Shown here in pieces: positions 24,501 through 39,500 of a stretch of DNA of 64,000 bases (positions are counted from its first letter, which is position 1; the number at the start of each line of letters is the position of its first letter). This DNA is from Antedon mediterranea (lineage: Eukaryota; Echinodermata; Crinoidea; Comatulida; Antedonidae), in assembly GCF_964355755.1 (NCBI RefSeq), contig NC_092673.1, positions 25,611,001 to 25,675,000 on the forward strand. Direction: 5' to 3'. The translations under genes were made by a program, and so were the position numbers. The notes under the pieces were generated by a model that worked only from the letters and a program-made list of their open reading frames with translations, did not search any database and was not told the origin of the DNA.

Positions 24501-27500
24501 CAGTGAACATTTGCATTAACGTACTTGCTCGTTTTGAATTCGCGCTTCGACGGGAAGTATAGAACGCAAAGCATGTGTAGCGCACGCAATATACGCTACA
24601 CGTATTAAAACAAATCATGGAATACCTTGGGTTTATAGAGACTAAGCCTAGCCAGGCATGTTTAATCATGTTTTGGTTAACGTTTTCATTTACGCTATTT
24701 TTCAGAAATAAGGTTCTCGATGCACGTAACTAAAGTTTTTCGCAATGCTTGCGCACGCACAGCAAGTTGTTTACAAAGTGGGCGGAGCTTGGAAAATAGC
24801 GTTAATGTGCTCGTGCGAATACTCCCTATATGAGAAGATAAGAACATTATGTTATATAGCCTGTTTTCCACTAGGCGAAATTATTTGCGCAAATCAAACA
24901 TTTTCGCGTATACGCACACGTCAAATGGAACACTTTGTTGATAAAAATAAACTGCGCATGCGCGCGTATAGTGCAAAAAATAAAAATATTATTATTATTA
25001 TATTATAATAATAATAAGAATAAATTCACCTAGTGGAAAACATAACAGGTGATGAAGCTAAGCGCGTTATAATGTTGAGCTTAGATAGTAATTGCTTAAT
25101 TTCATGGGTTAGTCGTTTAAATTTGACTAGAAATTTATTTGTAGATGTTTTTATATTAAAACGTAATTCCAAATTATTCAGGACCTTTCAGTTTACCTTT
25201 AAAGTTTGTTTCTCGTAGTAAAATTTACCTTAAATCTGTAAATAGAGAACAATAGGTACATCTGATTGATCTTGCCGACAGATGAAATCTTAGAATTTCT
25301 TACAACTTTGTGGCTCTGGCGCGGAGCGGAAAATAGTTTCCCCAAATTTTTTTTACTTGATTCATAAATATTAGTATCTAACCAGTAGATTTACTATTTT
25401 TTTATTAAAAAAAAATTCGTCGCACATGAAAAAAAAAGCGTTTGTTTTTACCCTACTTTTTAAGAGTTTTATATAAGCTAATTAGTAATTAATTAGTCAA
25501 AATCTTAAAATTTCATCAAATTTTTTGAAACTTTACTAAATTATTGTCAAGATGATGCTATTAACGTAAGTGTAAAATATTAAAACGCTAGGTTGCTACA
25601 TTTTTCGATTTTCTCGAAAACTAAGCGATATTTTACCAAACAAACTACACATCAGGTTTACTAACATCAAGGTCTACCAATTTGCAAAATATGAGCCAAT
25701 TCGAAATTTTGACCCTTGCCACTAAATTACGAATATGTCTGATTTTTGGTGACAAGCACTCTTAAATGCTTGTTATCAAGTTAATTATTAAAGTATAAGA
25801 AAATGTTATTAATTTTTATTTCTTCCTTTATTTTGCCAATAGAGAAAGGAGACCTTATTAAAGGAATATTTGAACAGAAAAAAATCAAACTTATTTGTAG
25901 ACAAGAGACTTGGAGAAAATGACCCAAGCATGTCTGTGGAAGATAAGATGATGCAGAGGTTTGCATTTGAAAAACAGGTAAAGTTAATTGTAATATATAG
26001 AATCTGGCAGTGACCAATGTTAGCAACATTATGTACACTTGATAAAAGTTAAATTGATGGAACAAAACAAATATAGTTATTTTTTTGTACAGTATCTAGT
26101 TCTAGTCATTGAAGTTATTGGACTACTGTACCGTACTTGAAAAGAAGCCCATATAGGCTTTTTTTGGGCTTCTTTTCGAGATTACTTGCAAACCAAAAAG
26201 GGGAGCTTCTTTTCAAGATGAGTGTCTTTATGGTATCATTATTTGCACACTAAGTACAGTATAAATTACCATTACTTATTTTACAAAGTAAAATAAACAT
26301 GTCTCTTTTCCACTTTTATTACTTTTATGCATTATATTAATATGTTGGTTGTAATATGTATTATTTGTAGAAATCAATGTTATTAATATTATATTAAGTT
26401 TATTAGCTCTATTTGAAAAAAGTTGAAATTGTAATGGCATGTTTATAGAGTGACCTGTACATTTACATTTAATAAATTAAAAATATGTTTGTATTTTGTT
26501 CATATTATATATCATATTTAATGTTGTTTAATTACAGAAATCGCATGAAAAATCTGCAGCATATAATTTGAACGAGGAAGAAGATCTTACGCATTACGGT
26601 CAGTCGATTGCGGACATCGAAAAGTTTGATGACAAAGAAGACAGTGATCATGACGATGATGGCAAATTAAATGGTCAGTTTTGTATTAGTTTTGTTGTAA
26701 AATAGATATATAATTCATTTTAAATATGTATTGTCCCCCTGAAAAAATAGTTGTTAAAAATTGTAATGCCACATAATAGTTATTTACTTTGACAAACAAA
26801 AATTATTTACCTGAAAAACTGTAATTTAAAGCAAGAAATAGTGAAATTGGCTGCCATGTTGAATTTAACCATTTTGTCATTATATAATTGAAAACATTTT
26901 TTTTTTACTTTGTTTTTGTTTTTTCAATGGAAGTGAATTTTTAATTTTTATTAAAACTACAAAATGGCTTTTATCAATATTAAAAGTCCGATTTTATTAA
27001 ACTTCATTTTTCATGATTTTAGTGACAGTCCTTACTTACTCAATATTGGAGTCTTTGAATATTTATGTCTGTTGTCCCCAAATTTGAGGCCCAGGTCACA
27101 ACAAGTGTAAATGAGTTGCACTATCTGTGTATTTCTTTGTGCACTTTTTTGTCAAGATAATTAGGTGATAATTTAGAATAAAATGATCACCTATTGTTAT
27201 TGTATGAAATCTTTATTCTTCTTCTTCTTTCTGTACACTATTTTGTGTAACAAATATCTCAAAAAGTTAAATGTCAATGACTACCAAAATTTCACAATGT
27301 CTGTCAAGTCCTGTAACTTAGTCCTAATAAGCTTTTCAGCGTGATCACTTATCCGTGACGTCATTTATACGCCATTTTGTGAAATCACATTATCAATCAT
27401 ATCTCCATAATTCATTATCAAATATTAATAAAATTCACTACACGTAAACTTCAGGTCAAGGGTAAAAATATTAGCAAATAAATATGCACGCGCACGTAGG

Positions 27501-30500
27501 GTCATGCGCGTGAAATCGCGCGTTAAAAATTTAAAAAGCTCAAAATTAAGTTTTGATCAATTTAGAGCATGAATTAGGCCATTTGCATGTTTCAAAAAAT
27601 TACTGCGCAAAAAAAATTTTTTGCGCGCGCGATACTTAAAAACCGTAAAAAATACAATTTTTTTTTACAAATCGCATTCTACTCACCATCTTTAGTACAT
27701 TAATCAAATTTGAGTCAGTTCCGATATAAAATAACGCTATACGAGCAGGTTCAAAATGACAAAATGCGCAAATTAATTGCATCAAAGTGTTGAAAATGGT
27801 GAAAAATAAGGCATTTTTAAAATGAAAATAATTCTTCAGAATGCACGATGACCCCCAATTTTTTTAACTTTTTCTGGAAGCCGTTGAGTTGTAGATATGA
27901 ATTCATGTACACATTTTACGTACAAAATGTTTTTACGTCATCAAATGGCCACTTGAATTTAAAATTAAGTTATTTTTCTCTTTTGTCATTCTTTTTCACA
28001 TTCAATAGAACGCATCTCTGTTATTTTGTGCCTGACTTTCGCTCAATTTTCAGTATGTGATTGCTCAATTAATTGACTTTCTTATGACTTGCCACTACTT
28101 TTATTTTGATGACGTCATCACGTGTAAAAACTTGATTAACATAGGTCGTGTAATTTCACCTTCACCGTAAATTTGAATATCTTACAGCTCTTCAGAATTA
28201 AATGTGACCTTGATGATTATAATTTATTATGAAAGCTGATGAAATGTAGATATGAATTCATATAAAAATTAAGCCTATTGGATGTTGTGATGTTATCATA
28301 TGGCTAGTTGAAGTTAAAACGTTGTTTTTAAATTTCTTTAGTCAAAGTTATACAAATTTCAAAGAGCGCGCATTGCGCTTCTACGTGTCAAATTCTCTTC
28401 CAATCCTTATATTTATTTGCTCAATTAATTATCTTTCGAAATTGTCATCTTCGAGTTTATTTTGATAATTCCATCATACCAAAAAAATAGAACATGATGT
28501 GGGTCCCGTAATTTGACCTATGCTACACTGTATATAGATATACAGTATATACTGTACATAATGTATATTGCATATAATAGGCACAACTCAGCACTATAAG
28601 CATATAATAGGATGGTATAAATCAACATTTTCCGATCGTATGTTAACATACGTGCATGTTTAAAAAATATTAATTTCATTAAAATGATAAAAATGATCAC
28701 CTATAATTCGTCAAAGTGACGAATTAAATTCTAGTTTTTATGTTAAAGTTGTCATTTCTATTGAATCAAAAGGGGGAGCATAGTTTACAAAATACCTTTC
28801 TAACTTTTATTACTTCAATGTAAATACAATTAATAAAAATCCTTTGTGTACTGTATGACAGTATTTTATTGGTGCTCACCTTAGAATCCGTGGAACACAC
28901 CTTTCGGTGGTGCGTTCATACAAAAATAAACAACAACATATAAAAGTAAATGATGATTGAACTTGATTTGAGGTAAACATGACAAATCATTATTGTATAA
29001 TTACAAATATAAACATAATCCTTAAAGTTACACGCTAAGTAAAAAAATTAATTTGCAAATGTTTTTTTTTTTTATTAATTTTACAGCTGAATATGTAGAG
29101 AGTGAACATTTTGGTGGTCTGCTTACAAAAAAGAAACCAGATTCACAGGTACATTGGAAAATATACAATTTATAAACTACAGTTTCCTATTAAGGGGACA
29201 CATTTTTGGCCCCACATACTGTCCCCTTAATAGAGGTTGTCTTCTGAATATGTATAGACTGTTGTGTTTTCTCTTTGATCAATGCATGGCAAAGTGTATA
29301 CACATTTTCTAAAAGCCAATAAAATGTATTCTTATTTTCATTGTCATTTGAATTTTTGTTTGTATGTTGCTAGGGAAATAAACCAAAAACAAGAGAAGAA
29401 ATATTTGATGAGATTATAGCAAAATCAAAAAAGGAAAAGGTAAATTGTGTGAGAAAAATAGATTAATGGAATGTTTTTATGAACTTGGGAACTGATATTA
29501 AATGTCAAGGCTGTTTTGAAAATTAAAAAAACCGAAAACACTGTTTATTTACTCAATATTCCACCCCAAATTAGCACCAACATTGTTCGGAAAACAAAGT
29601 TTATTTACAAAATACATTACCCCAAATTAGCCTCAAAATTGTTTTTACTAGATTTATTACTATATGTATTATACAATTTCTAGTACGATCGAAAACAGGA
29701 GAAAGAAGAAGTGACAGACATGCGGGATAAATTGGATGATGATTGGAAAGCTGTTAGTCAGTTGCTTGCAAAAGCAAAGGTATGTTCAGGATGTTTTTTT
29801 CTGTTTGAATACGAAACATGCATAAAGCCTTGTCTCCACTATCAAACAAAAAATTGTGATGTGCCTATATATGGACGTGATGATGTCATATCACTACCAT
29901 ATTGAGCATATCACAAACTTTATGTGACAAAAAACTGTGATGTGCCCATATATGGACATGATGATGTCATATTACTACCATATTTGGGTATATTACTACC
30001 ATATTTGGGCATTTCACACTTTTTTTGTCAAACAAGTTTGATAGTTTAGACAGAGCTTAAGAAATATTCATTAAAATAATTGCGAAATTTGGACATGAAT
30101 AGAAATAACATATATTAAGGACATCATTCACACACACCCACACAGTTTCATCTTGAATGTCCATACGTTTTAACGTGATATTAAATAAATTTGTTTATAC
30201 TCTCTACAATTTCTTCCTGGCTGTTTTACTTTATCGTTTTGATTTAGCTATTTGCTATTTTATTTGTATTTCCATTGACGACCACCCACAGCATTGTCAT
30301 TTTTCCAGTAATTTGCCTTTGGATTTATAAATAAATTGAATCATTTAAACATGTCAGCTTTTCTATATATACAATATAATTCATTAATTCTTCCAGAAAG
30401 AAGAAGAAGAAAATGATATACAAACATTTTATAATTTGTATTCCTTTTTTTAATTTTGTTCCTTTAGAGAAAACAAGAAAACACAGAAGTTATTAAATCG

Positions 30501-33500
30501 GATGATTATGATATTGCCGTTCGAAGTCTTCTATATGACATGAAAGCCAAAGTATGTTATTTTGTTGTATATTGTATAATTACTTTATAATACGTTAAAT
30601 GTAAATCTCATATGAGGCTTGTACTTGAGTCACAGGATTTGAACCAAGTATTAAAAGATTAATAAGCAAGCTTGCAAGCCACCGAGCTAAAGTACCACTA
30701 TGTCAGTTTTGACATTAAATGTAAAGTAAATCTGGTGTGTCATTTTATGTGCTATTTTACATTTATAGCACACCATTTGATTGGTTTATCTTGACATGCT
30801 GTTCGGTATTGGCTCTATTCTATTTTTCTAAACATTTTCTCTTGCATACAAAAACTAAATTTGTTGGGTGGGCTTTTTCACATTGTAGAGACAATGAGAT
30901 GGTCGCAATCAATTTTTTTAACTTATTAAATAGAACAGTGAATTCATGAAATATTCTAACCATTTAACTCATAAACATTTATCGACATTTATATGTTATT
31001 GTATGTACTGTGCGTTTTTTTAGCAACAGTTCTTTCAGTCTTAATCAACACTGCATTGGCTCACATTATGTTTAATTATCTATGATTATCTATTTCTAAA
31101 TGTTTTGCTAGGCTACAGATAGATTAAAAACTCCAGAAGAACTTGCAAAAGTGGAGAAAGAAAGGTTGGAAAAGTTGGAAGAAGATCGTCAGAGGAGAAT
31201 GAAAGGAATTGTTGAGGAGGATGAGCAACGGAAACGAGCATCGCATATATCAGCAGATAGTTTATCTGATGGGTAAATTTAATATTTATATTTTTTTTAA
31301 AGAGAAAAATGAAATAAGAAGCATAATTATTGTATAAAATGTCTTAAAATAACAATTGAAGTACATTTCTCGAGTCGAGTGGCCGAGCGGTTAAAACAGT
31401 GGTAAACCATAGTCATACAATTAGCACAGGTCCAAGGCTATTCTCGACCATAGTTATGGTGGTAGTCTCCTCAGATAGAGACTTAAAACCAGTGGTCAAG
31501 TGTACACATATCGATGCAAAGTGCTGTATTGTTGTATAATTACAAGTTGGAACCGACGACACAACAGTGCTGCAAAAATCGCTACGGGAAATCAAATCAG
31601 TTTTATTTCACGCAACGACGCAAGGCAAAAGAACACTGGAAAACTTAATACAGCTCGTAGGCCTACTCAAAAGTATGCAGGGTTTGATTTCACGCAGGTT
31701 TGATTTCACGTTGCGTCGCTAGTGGGAACCACACCTTAGAGGAGAAGAAAGTTCTTGCATGTGTATCCACACATGTGGGCAATTCAGCTCAGTAAGGCTT
31801 CAGGATTTCCCTTATATTTTCATTTACTTGACATTGTAACACACTATTTTGATCAATCTAATGTTATTAAGTAATTTTATTATAGTTATGTATTAAGTTT
31901 GACCCTTAGTTAATATCTCTCTCTTAATTTTATTCCAGCTATGACTTGTCAAGCAGTAAAAAGTCTGCTGCAATGATAAGTTACAAAGATGGAAAATTGG
32001 TGGACCCTAGTTCACGTAGACAAGGTATTACATCATAGTTACCAACCTGAGAGATTTGAAATGCATGACAGACTACACCATTTTTGTTGAGTAGTTCGGA
32101 CACAAAGTATTTGAGAGAGTTTCATTAAAAATGTTATATAATACAAAATATTGAATTGAGTTGAAGTATTGAGTGTTAAAGTTTCAACAAACTATTCATT
32201 AATCATTTTAAATCATCTATTTTTTCATTTATTCTGCTTCTTTCATGTTGAACAAAAAGCTGAATGAGTAGAGTGATGATTGGTTTTGATATATATTTCA
32301 CAAATGTACTTCTTTGAAAATTATTCTATTTACAATTGGTGTAACTGTGGTATGTGCTTTCAAAATGTTAAGAGCTATGACATCACAAGTAGATAACTGC
32401 TAATAAACTGTTACACTAAACAAACATAGGCTTTGTTGGGTCATTATTACGATAACTGTTTTGTCTTATGTCTAGGAGAAAGTGAAATTGAAGATGATGA
32501 AGATATGGAGGAAGAGGAGAATGATGAAAATGCTTCTGAAGTTGACAATGAAGATGATGAGGATGAAGAAGATGAAACAGATGATGACATGGAGGATTTG
32601 GAAGAAGAGGACGAATCAGAAGATGAAGAAACAAAGGAAAAGAAAGTAGAAGAGATTTTTAAAAAAAGAAAAGAATTAGCAAAGGTAACGTTAATACACT
32701 GGTTTTTCTCAATTACCATCCAACAGTATCACAACAATGTTTATGAAGTGTAACAAATGCGCTCTCTGTGTGCCTGTATTCAGTGTGTAGGTCTGTGGCC
32801 ATGATTTCATATACTAGATTTGTTTTCTGGCAATAAATAGATATGTATGATTAGTCTTAGCCTTTATTACTATTTAAAATATGGAACTTTTATGTATGAC
32901 GATGGCAGAACACGCATGTCTGAATAAGTTTATTTTCTTTGTGTTAGCATGATTATGAAATTCAGTATTAGTTGCCAATAATGTTGTTAATAAATGTTTT
33001 TAAGCATTATAAGGGAGGTTGTTTTGTAACATGTATCAACATAAGTATCGTTTTTATGTTTTTTTAGAAACGTAAAGAAGTTATTGAAAAGGCAAAGAAA
33101 GAATTGCCATTTACTTTTAAAGGTAAACCAGTTTCACTACTATTGTCTTTATTATTTAGTGCACTTTCATAAAGGTTATTTTAAAAAACAACTGCAGAAC
33201 AAACCCACCTCCATAGCAGTTGTGTCTTTCACAATAATTGTCCACTACTCAAAAGTAACTTGTGTCAGTTAACTAAGTCAGTTCGTCAGATGTTTTGCCC
33301 TACTCCGAGGTAATTATACTCAGTACAGAACCGTAATTTGTGAGTGAATTCAACCCACAACATTTATATCATTACACTGGCATTCATACCTCTTGACCAC
33401 CAGCTGATGCCTAGGGTTAGATTCAAGCCCAGGGAAGCAGCAGGTACTGCACCAACATAATGATAATTTTTCGAGGTATTTTTGTATGTAGAACCTAAGT

Positions 33501-36500
33501 ATAGACATAATTGTACATAGAGAACACTAAAGGCCAATTTACACAGACTAGTGGTAACAGTAAGCAGAAAACCGAGTAGGTTGTCCCACGTAGAATCTGT
33601 ATTTATCCTGAGCAGAATATGCCCGTCTGCTCAGAGTTGAGTGTAAATGGTCAAAAGGAATGATAGATTCTATAATTTTATTACCGTTACCGCTCGTCTG
33701 TGAAAATTTGCCTTTATGTGGAAAAATTACGTAGGAAAGAAACTTCTGATTTCACAACATGTATCTTTTACTTTACTCCTCCTGAACCCATTATTTGCAT
33801 ATGTTGTTTGAAGCTCCTGACAGCTATGATGAATTTGAAGAAATGGTTGAAGGACACACCACACCTGATATTGATACCATCATTCAGCGCATCAGAGCCA
33901 CCAACCACCCTAGTCTTGGCGAGGGTAACAAGCAAAAACTGGAACAGCTTTTCGGTCATCTGCTGGTACACTTTTGTGAAGTTGCAAGCGAGGAGCAGCT
34001 TGATTTTATTCTCATAGATATTTTAACCAAGTAAGAACACTTACTTATTATTTTATGAAACGTTGCACATACTACAGTCAACTATTACGATTTTTTGGAA
34101 ATCCAAATTTAATAATTTCCTAAGGACCAAGAAATCCATAATTTATATTCATTTTGAAAATCACACTTTCTGGAAACAAAATATTTTTACCTAGCACAAG
34201 GTGTTCGGTTATGAAATTTTTTTTCTTCAATATTTCACTTCAAAAGGAAACAATTGATAGTGCAGTGGCACAAAAAGAACAAAAAGTAAAGAAAATGATT
34301 AACAAGTTTCTGTAAATTGTAAAATTCTTTTTTTTTTGTCTAGACATCTGTATGAACTTGCTCAAATGTCACCTGGTAACGCTGGTAGATGCGTTCATAG
34401 TCTTATTAAAAACAGGCAAGAACAATTTAAGACCACAACAGAGAGCAAGGGGCGGGTACCATACCCCCCATCAGATGTGGTGAGTACCTTCTGTTAAAAG
34501 TCATATAGTCTCTCTTAAAATCTTGTTATGTTTTTAAAAGAGAATTGTTCTTTGTACTGTTTTTTTATTTGTAATGTGTCTCGGCCGGCGAGCAACATAA
34601 TTGTCTATGTATATCTTTATAACACACCTAGTAGATTCTTGTTGTTGGATTGTAGGATTGTGGAACACATGATATTCAATATAATATTCTATTGAAATCT
34701 TTCATCATCGAGTGTGCAATGTCGCTAGATGCGAGTACTGCAATTTCATTTTGTGCATTAATTTTTGTTATGCAAGTTAACAACCACACTTGCGACAGGC
34801 TGTTAAATCAACCTGAAGTGTGCGCTGTCTAAAATGGTTGGTCCAAAAATTTATTGCTGCCTTATGTAATTGTTTAGGCCTTGTCTTTATCTCTTGTTTA
34901 AAGTAGATGTGGTATAAATCAAGGAATGAATGTTTTATATTTGTGCAATGAAACCAATAATTTCATTCAGTGAAAGATGAAAATTTGTTCTTTTTTCTTC
35001 TATACTTCATGAAATTATTTGTACCATTGCGCTCATAAACATTCATTATTTGTATAATATGATATTACTAAATGGAAATGAAATGTTGCCACTGATGAAT
35101 AATATGTAATTGTATTTCAGCTGTTTTGTTTCAAGTTAATATCAGTAATATTCCCCACATCGGATTTCAAGCATCCTGTTGTCACGCCAACACTTTTATT
35201 TATGGGTCACATTTTGTCAAGGTGTTCTGTTCGTGATTGTCATGATGTGGTTGTTGGATTATTTATGTGCAATTTGTTTTTACAGGTGAGAGTGTAAAAA
35301 AAAATTCTTTGAAATTGTTTATATCACTATATTTGTGATCATCTATAATACAACCCCTGTTAAGAAAGAGGACCCAATAAAGTATCCCCTTAATAGTTGG
35401 ATGTGTGTTAAGTTCTGTCTACACTATCAAACTAGTTTGACAAAAGTATGGTAGTGATATGCTTAAATATGGTAGTAATATGGCATCATCACATATTTTT
35501 GTCACAGAAAGTTTGATAGTGTAGACAGAGCTTTAGAACATGTATTTGCCTCTTGTGTCCCATTAATGGGAGTGTCTTTTTACTCATCATCATCATCCGT
35601 TACGCTATTCGTCTTGGGTAGACATTGCGTACGCTAATCGTTTCCATGACTCTCTTTGTACTGTATTTTATGAATTGTGTTTATTGCTTATGACTGGATA
35701 AATAAACTCGTGAGGTGGTTTCCCGAATGATCGTAAAATCAAAAACGGTACTGGGTATGACCAACTAGCGTTCTTGTCACCAACTAGTCATCCATTCATA
35801 GAAGTACTGATGTAGTAGCCTACCTGTACGGTGACCATAGAATGTTTATTGCTTATGACTGGATAAATAAACTCTGAAAGAAAACCACTGCTAGACATGA
35901 TACTGTGCACCAGTGTTCTGTCTACCCTTTTCTTGCCTTAGTACAAGTCACCAAACAATTGTTTTAACATTTTATTTCCTTTATTTTCGTAGTATGTTTC
36001 TCTGTCCAAGCGCTTTATTCCAGAAGTGATCAATTATTTAAATGGTATTTTATTTCTTGCCAAAAAGAAAGATCCTACTAAAATATGCTGCAATGTGGTT
36101 CCACCATTTAAACCTGTCGGAAAATTCACTGACTTGCTTTTTATCGATAAAAAGGCTAGTGGTAAAAGGTAAGTTTTTTATATATCACTTATATATATGT
36201 TAAATCAGTTAAAAATAAACCATTTTACATGTAACAATTGTCAAAATAATTTAGCCAACATAATTTTGTCATTAATTGGAATATATAACAATTAAAGCAG
36301 CATTTGGAAGGAATTTTTATACAGTAGAGTACCTTCGGGATAAAAAAAAGTGTCCCCTAATCGAGGTATTTTTTTAGTAGGGATTGGTCATAGTGCCAAA
36401 TATATTAATTGCCCCTTCTTTTAAATATGTATTGTCCCCCTGAAAAAAATTTTTTTTAACATTTTAGTTGAATATGCTATTTTAATGTCACACATAATAA

Positions 36501-39500
36501 TAGTTATCCAAAAAACTGTAATTTAACGCAAAATATAGTCAGATGTGCAGCTGCCAATGTGTTTTGGTTGAATTTAACCATTTGTTTTTTCATTTTATAA
36601 GTGAAAACATTATTTTTCTTTTTTTTTTCTAAGGAAGTGATTAACTTTATTAAAACTGCAAAATGGCCTATTCAAAGTCTGACTTAATTAATCTTAAATT
36701 TTCATCTTTTTGGCGGACAATACATCCTTATTAGAGGTATCCACTCCTTTTATTTCAACCAAATCTTCGGCTGTAGTTTTAAGTTTTTATTTAAATTAAT
36801 AAAATATGCAATTTTTATAACGCTATTATTGTATTGTTCCTGAAACCTAAAAAGTTACATTAATCTACAGTATACTGGTACTGGTACTGGTTCAAATAAC
36901 CGTCTCACAGAGACATCTGGTAGCCATTGACTTGAAGTTGGCATTTGGATGTGTTACTTTTAAATGTAGGCCTACAGTATGAGAGTGACTACTACCAAAT
37001 TACACAGTCACAAAACAACTTATAAAACAGTTCATATATACAGTTAAAACATTGCTGGGAATTATAAATTTCTGTTGAAGCAGGCTCTAATGAAGTTGCA
37101 TCTAGTAAGTTGACTTTGTTGTACAACTCTATCAAGTACTGATGGTATCTTCTGACCTCTTCGTTTACTTTGTGTTGTGTGAAAAGTAAGAATTTTTGTA
37201 GGATCTTCATTTTCTTTTCTAATTACATGTCCGATCCAGTTGAATTGTTGCTTGTAGACATATTCTTCTAGCGGTTGACAGCCAGTAATTTTGTAGAGAT
37301 CGTCATTATCAATTACGTAACGCCAGTCTATATAGTTTTCATCTGTTTCTTCATCTGAGGATATGTCTACATCGTTTGGTGGGCAGACTCTTTGAAAGCC
37401 ATTCACTAGCATTCTTCTTAGGAAGGTTTTGTATGTTGTGCTAAGTTTGGACATTTCACTTCCTGTTGCCCTCCAAGCATGGCAACCATAGGTGAGTCTA
37501 CTCCTAACTAGACCATTAAGAAACATCATTCTTGTTTGTAGGTGAATCGTTCTGTTGGTAAGCAATGCCCTATTCTCTGCAAATGCTCCTTTGGCTGAAT
37601 TGATTCTGTATTTTACTTCTTGATCTCCAATATGAACATCATTGTAGGTAGCCCATACACCAAGGTATCTAAAGTGTGTTACGTTGTTAATGTGTACGCC
37701 GCCAATTTGTATGATGCATCTTGGGTATTCTTCAACTTCCTCTTTCCAGTTCCATATAATGGTTTCTGTTTTGGGGGCACTAATTCTTAGACCAAATTCC
37801 AGACAAACTTTATTCAAGATGTTCACAATGGTTTGCAGTTCTTCTTGTGACCAGGAGCTTACAGCAAAGTCGTCAGCATAGCCACTTTCAAAGTCGTCAT
37901 AGATGCCCCTTGATGGTGCTTTACATCTTTGAGCACGATTTGTAGCTTCAATAGGAATTAGGTATTGTATCATTAGGCCATCCAAACTAGCATCTTTACA
38001 GCGTTGTTTGAACACTCTAATAACGTAATCAAAATATTGGTTAAACATGCTGGTACTCTCAATACCACCCTGTCGCACCCCAGAAGATGTTTCGAACTTA
38101 TCATCACTCGGATCGTCGTCAGCAAGGTATGCTTTCGTTGAGCTGTACAGTGATTGTATAATGTCAATCATAGTAGTAGACTGGTTTAAGTGAAACCTAT
38201 TACGAACGCTTAGGAAAAGAAGATTACGATTCACATGGTCGAATGCTGCTGTTAAATCAATGAAGCATGTATAGAGATTTGAGCGATACGCAATTTCCTG
38301 GATCTGCTTGATTACATATATAGCATCATTGCACCCTCTGTTGGACCTGAATCCAAACTGTGTGCGTAGAAGTTGACTTTCATAAAAGATGGAAAAACGT
38401 GAAAGAATGATAACCATAAGTATTTTTGAAAATGTAGACCCAATCGATATTCCTCTATACATTGATGGATCAAGTGGACTGCCTTTTTTTTTCCAAATGG
38501 TTGTTAATTTGGACAGTCCCCAATCACTTGGTACTTCTTTCGTTCTCCAAATTTCCTCAAACAGTCTATGTACATGGTCGACGAATACTGGGTTCTCTGT
38601 GGCGACTTGCAACATTTCAGAAGCGACATCTAGGGTAGCTTTGCGACCTTTTAGATGTCCGATTGCATCAATAATTTCTTTCTTGGACGGAGGTTCATTG
38701 TCTATCTCAAATTCTGGTTGTCTCAGGTTGATAATATATTCTGGAGGTGTGCTAATTTCATCTGGGATTTTAAGGCTAGATTGGTCTGGATTAAAGTGAT
38801 CTTTAAAGTGTTCACGTAATCCAGGACATTTTATAGGCTTTGGTGCTTTTCTTATAACATCACCGTGCTCCTTAGCTTTTATCCATAAATCAAATATTTT
38901 TCTATTTTGGTGGGCTTCATTTAACTTGCTTGCTTCTTCATACAAATATTCATTCCGTAGTTCCTTCACCCTTATCTTAATTGCTTTCTGCATAGCCTTG
39001 ATCTCCTCTTCTTTGTAGGTAACTGTGCTTTTGTTAATATTCTTTCTTTCTTTTATAAGCTGTTGTAGTCTTTCATCACCATCCCAGGGATGAGCATTTT
39101 GGTTTCTTGTTTTCTTCGGGACTTCTTCAACTGCCTTATTTAGCACTGTCATAAGTGTTGTATAGCGCTCAGTTGATGTAGTGGTTGTTGTCTTTTCAGG
39201 GGAAGTAATTTTATTAATTTCTTCTATCTTTGTTTTAACATTATTTCTTACTTCTCGATCTTTAATTTACTCATGTTGGCTCTCTTGCTCTGTTTTTTCT
39301 TTTTATGCTTCTTCCACCTGGCTGCTTTGTTGGCTGGTGTTGTCATATTACTCACAAGGATTCTATGATCCGACGAAAGATAATAGTTGTTATAGACTCT
39401 TGTGTCAGTAACATACTTCCTCAACCAGTGATCACATATGTTGTAATCTAGTATTTTCTTTGTAACACCATCGTTGCTATGCCAAGTGATCCGATGAACG

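Larger units (their letters stand above)
21898..25761. mobile_element. 3.86-kb TTAA-flanked DNA transposon with about 640-bp inverted ends
   Basis: The left end GAGAGCCAGTCACTAAAAAT and the right end, complement of ATTTTTGGTGACAAGCACTC, are bordered by TTAA (21894-21897 and 25762-25765). The arms pair for roughly 640 bp, to about 22540 and 25180, including GGCAAGGGTCAAAATTTCGA and TTTCCCGCTCCGCGCCAGAG. TTAA targets point to Kolobok or piggyBac; no transposase of either is seen. Inside are a decayed host-like gene (23398-24257) and smaller nested inverted repeats (24415-24835 and 24859-25049). It sits in NOP14 intron 1. Confidence 0.82.

Noticed and set aside
31375-31460. Functional tRNA gene
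   Set aside because: The A box is good, but the cloverleaf arms do not pair and a related copy sits in a longer SINE at 58500, so it is a SINE head.
32416-32719. Ser-rich and His/Leu-rich antisense frames
   Set aside because: These are shadows of the Asp/Glu-rich NOP14 exon 10 on the other strand.
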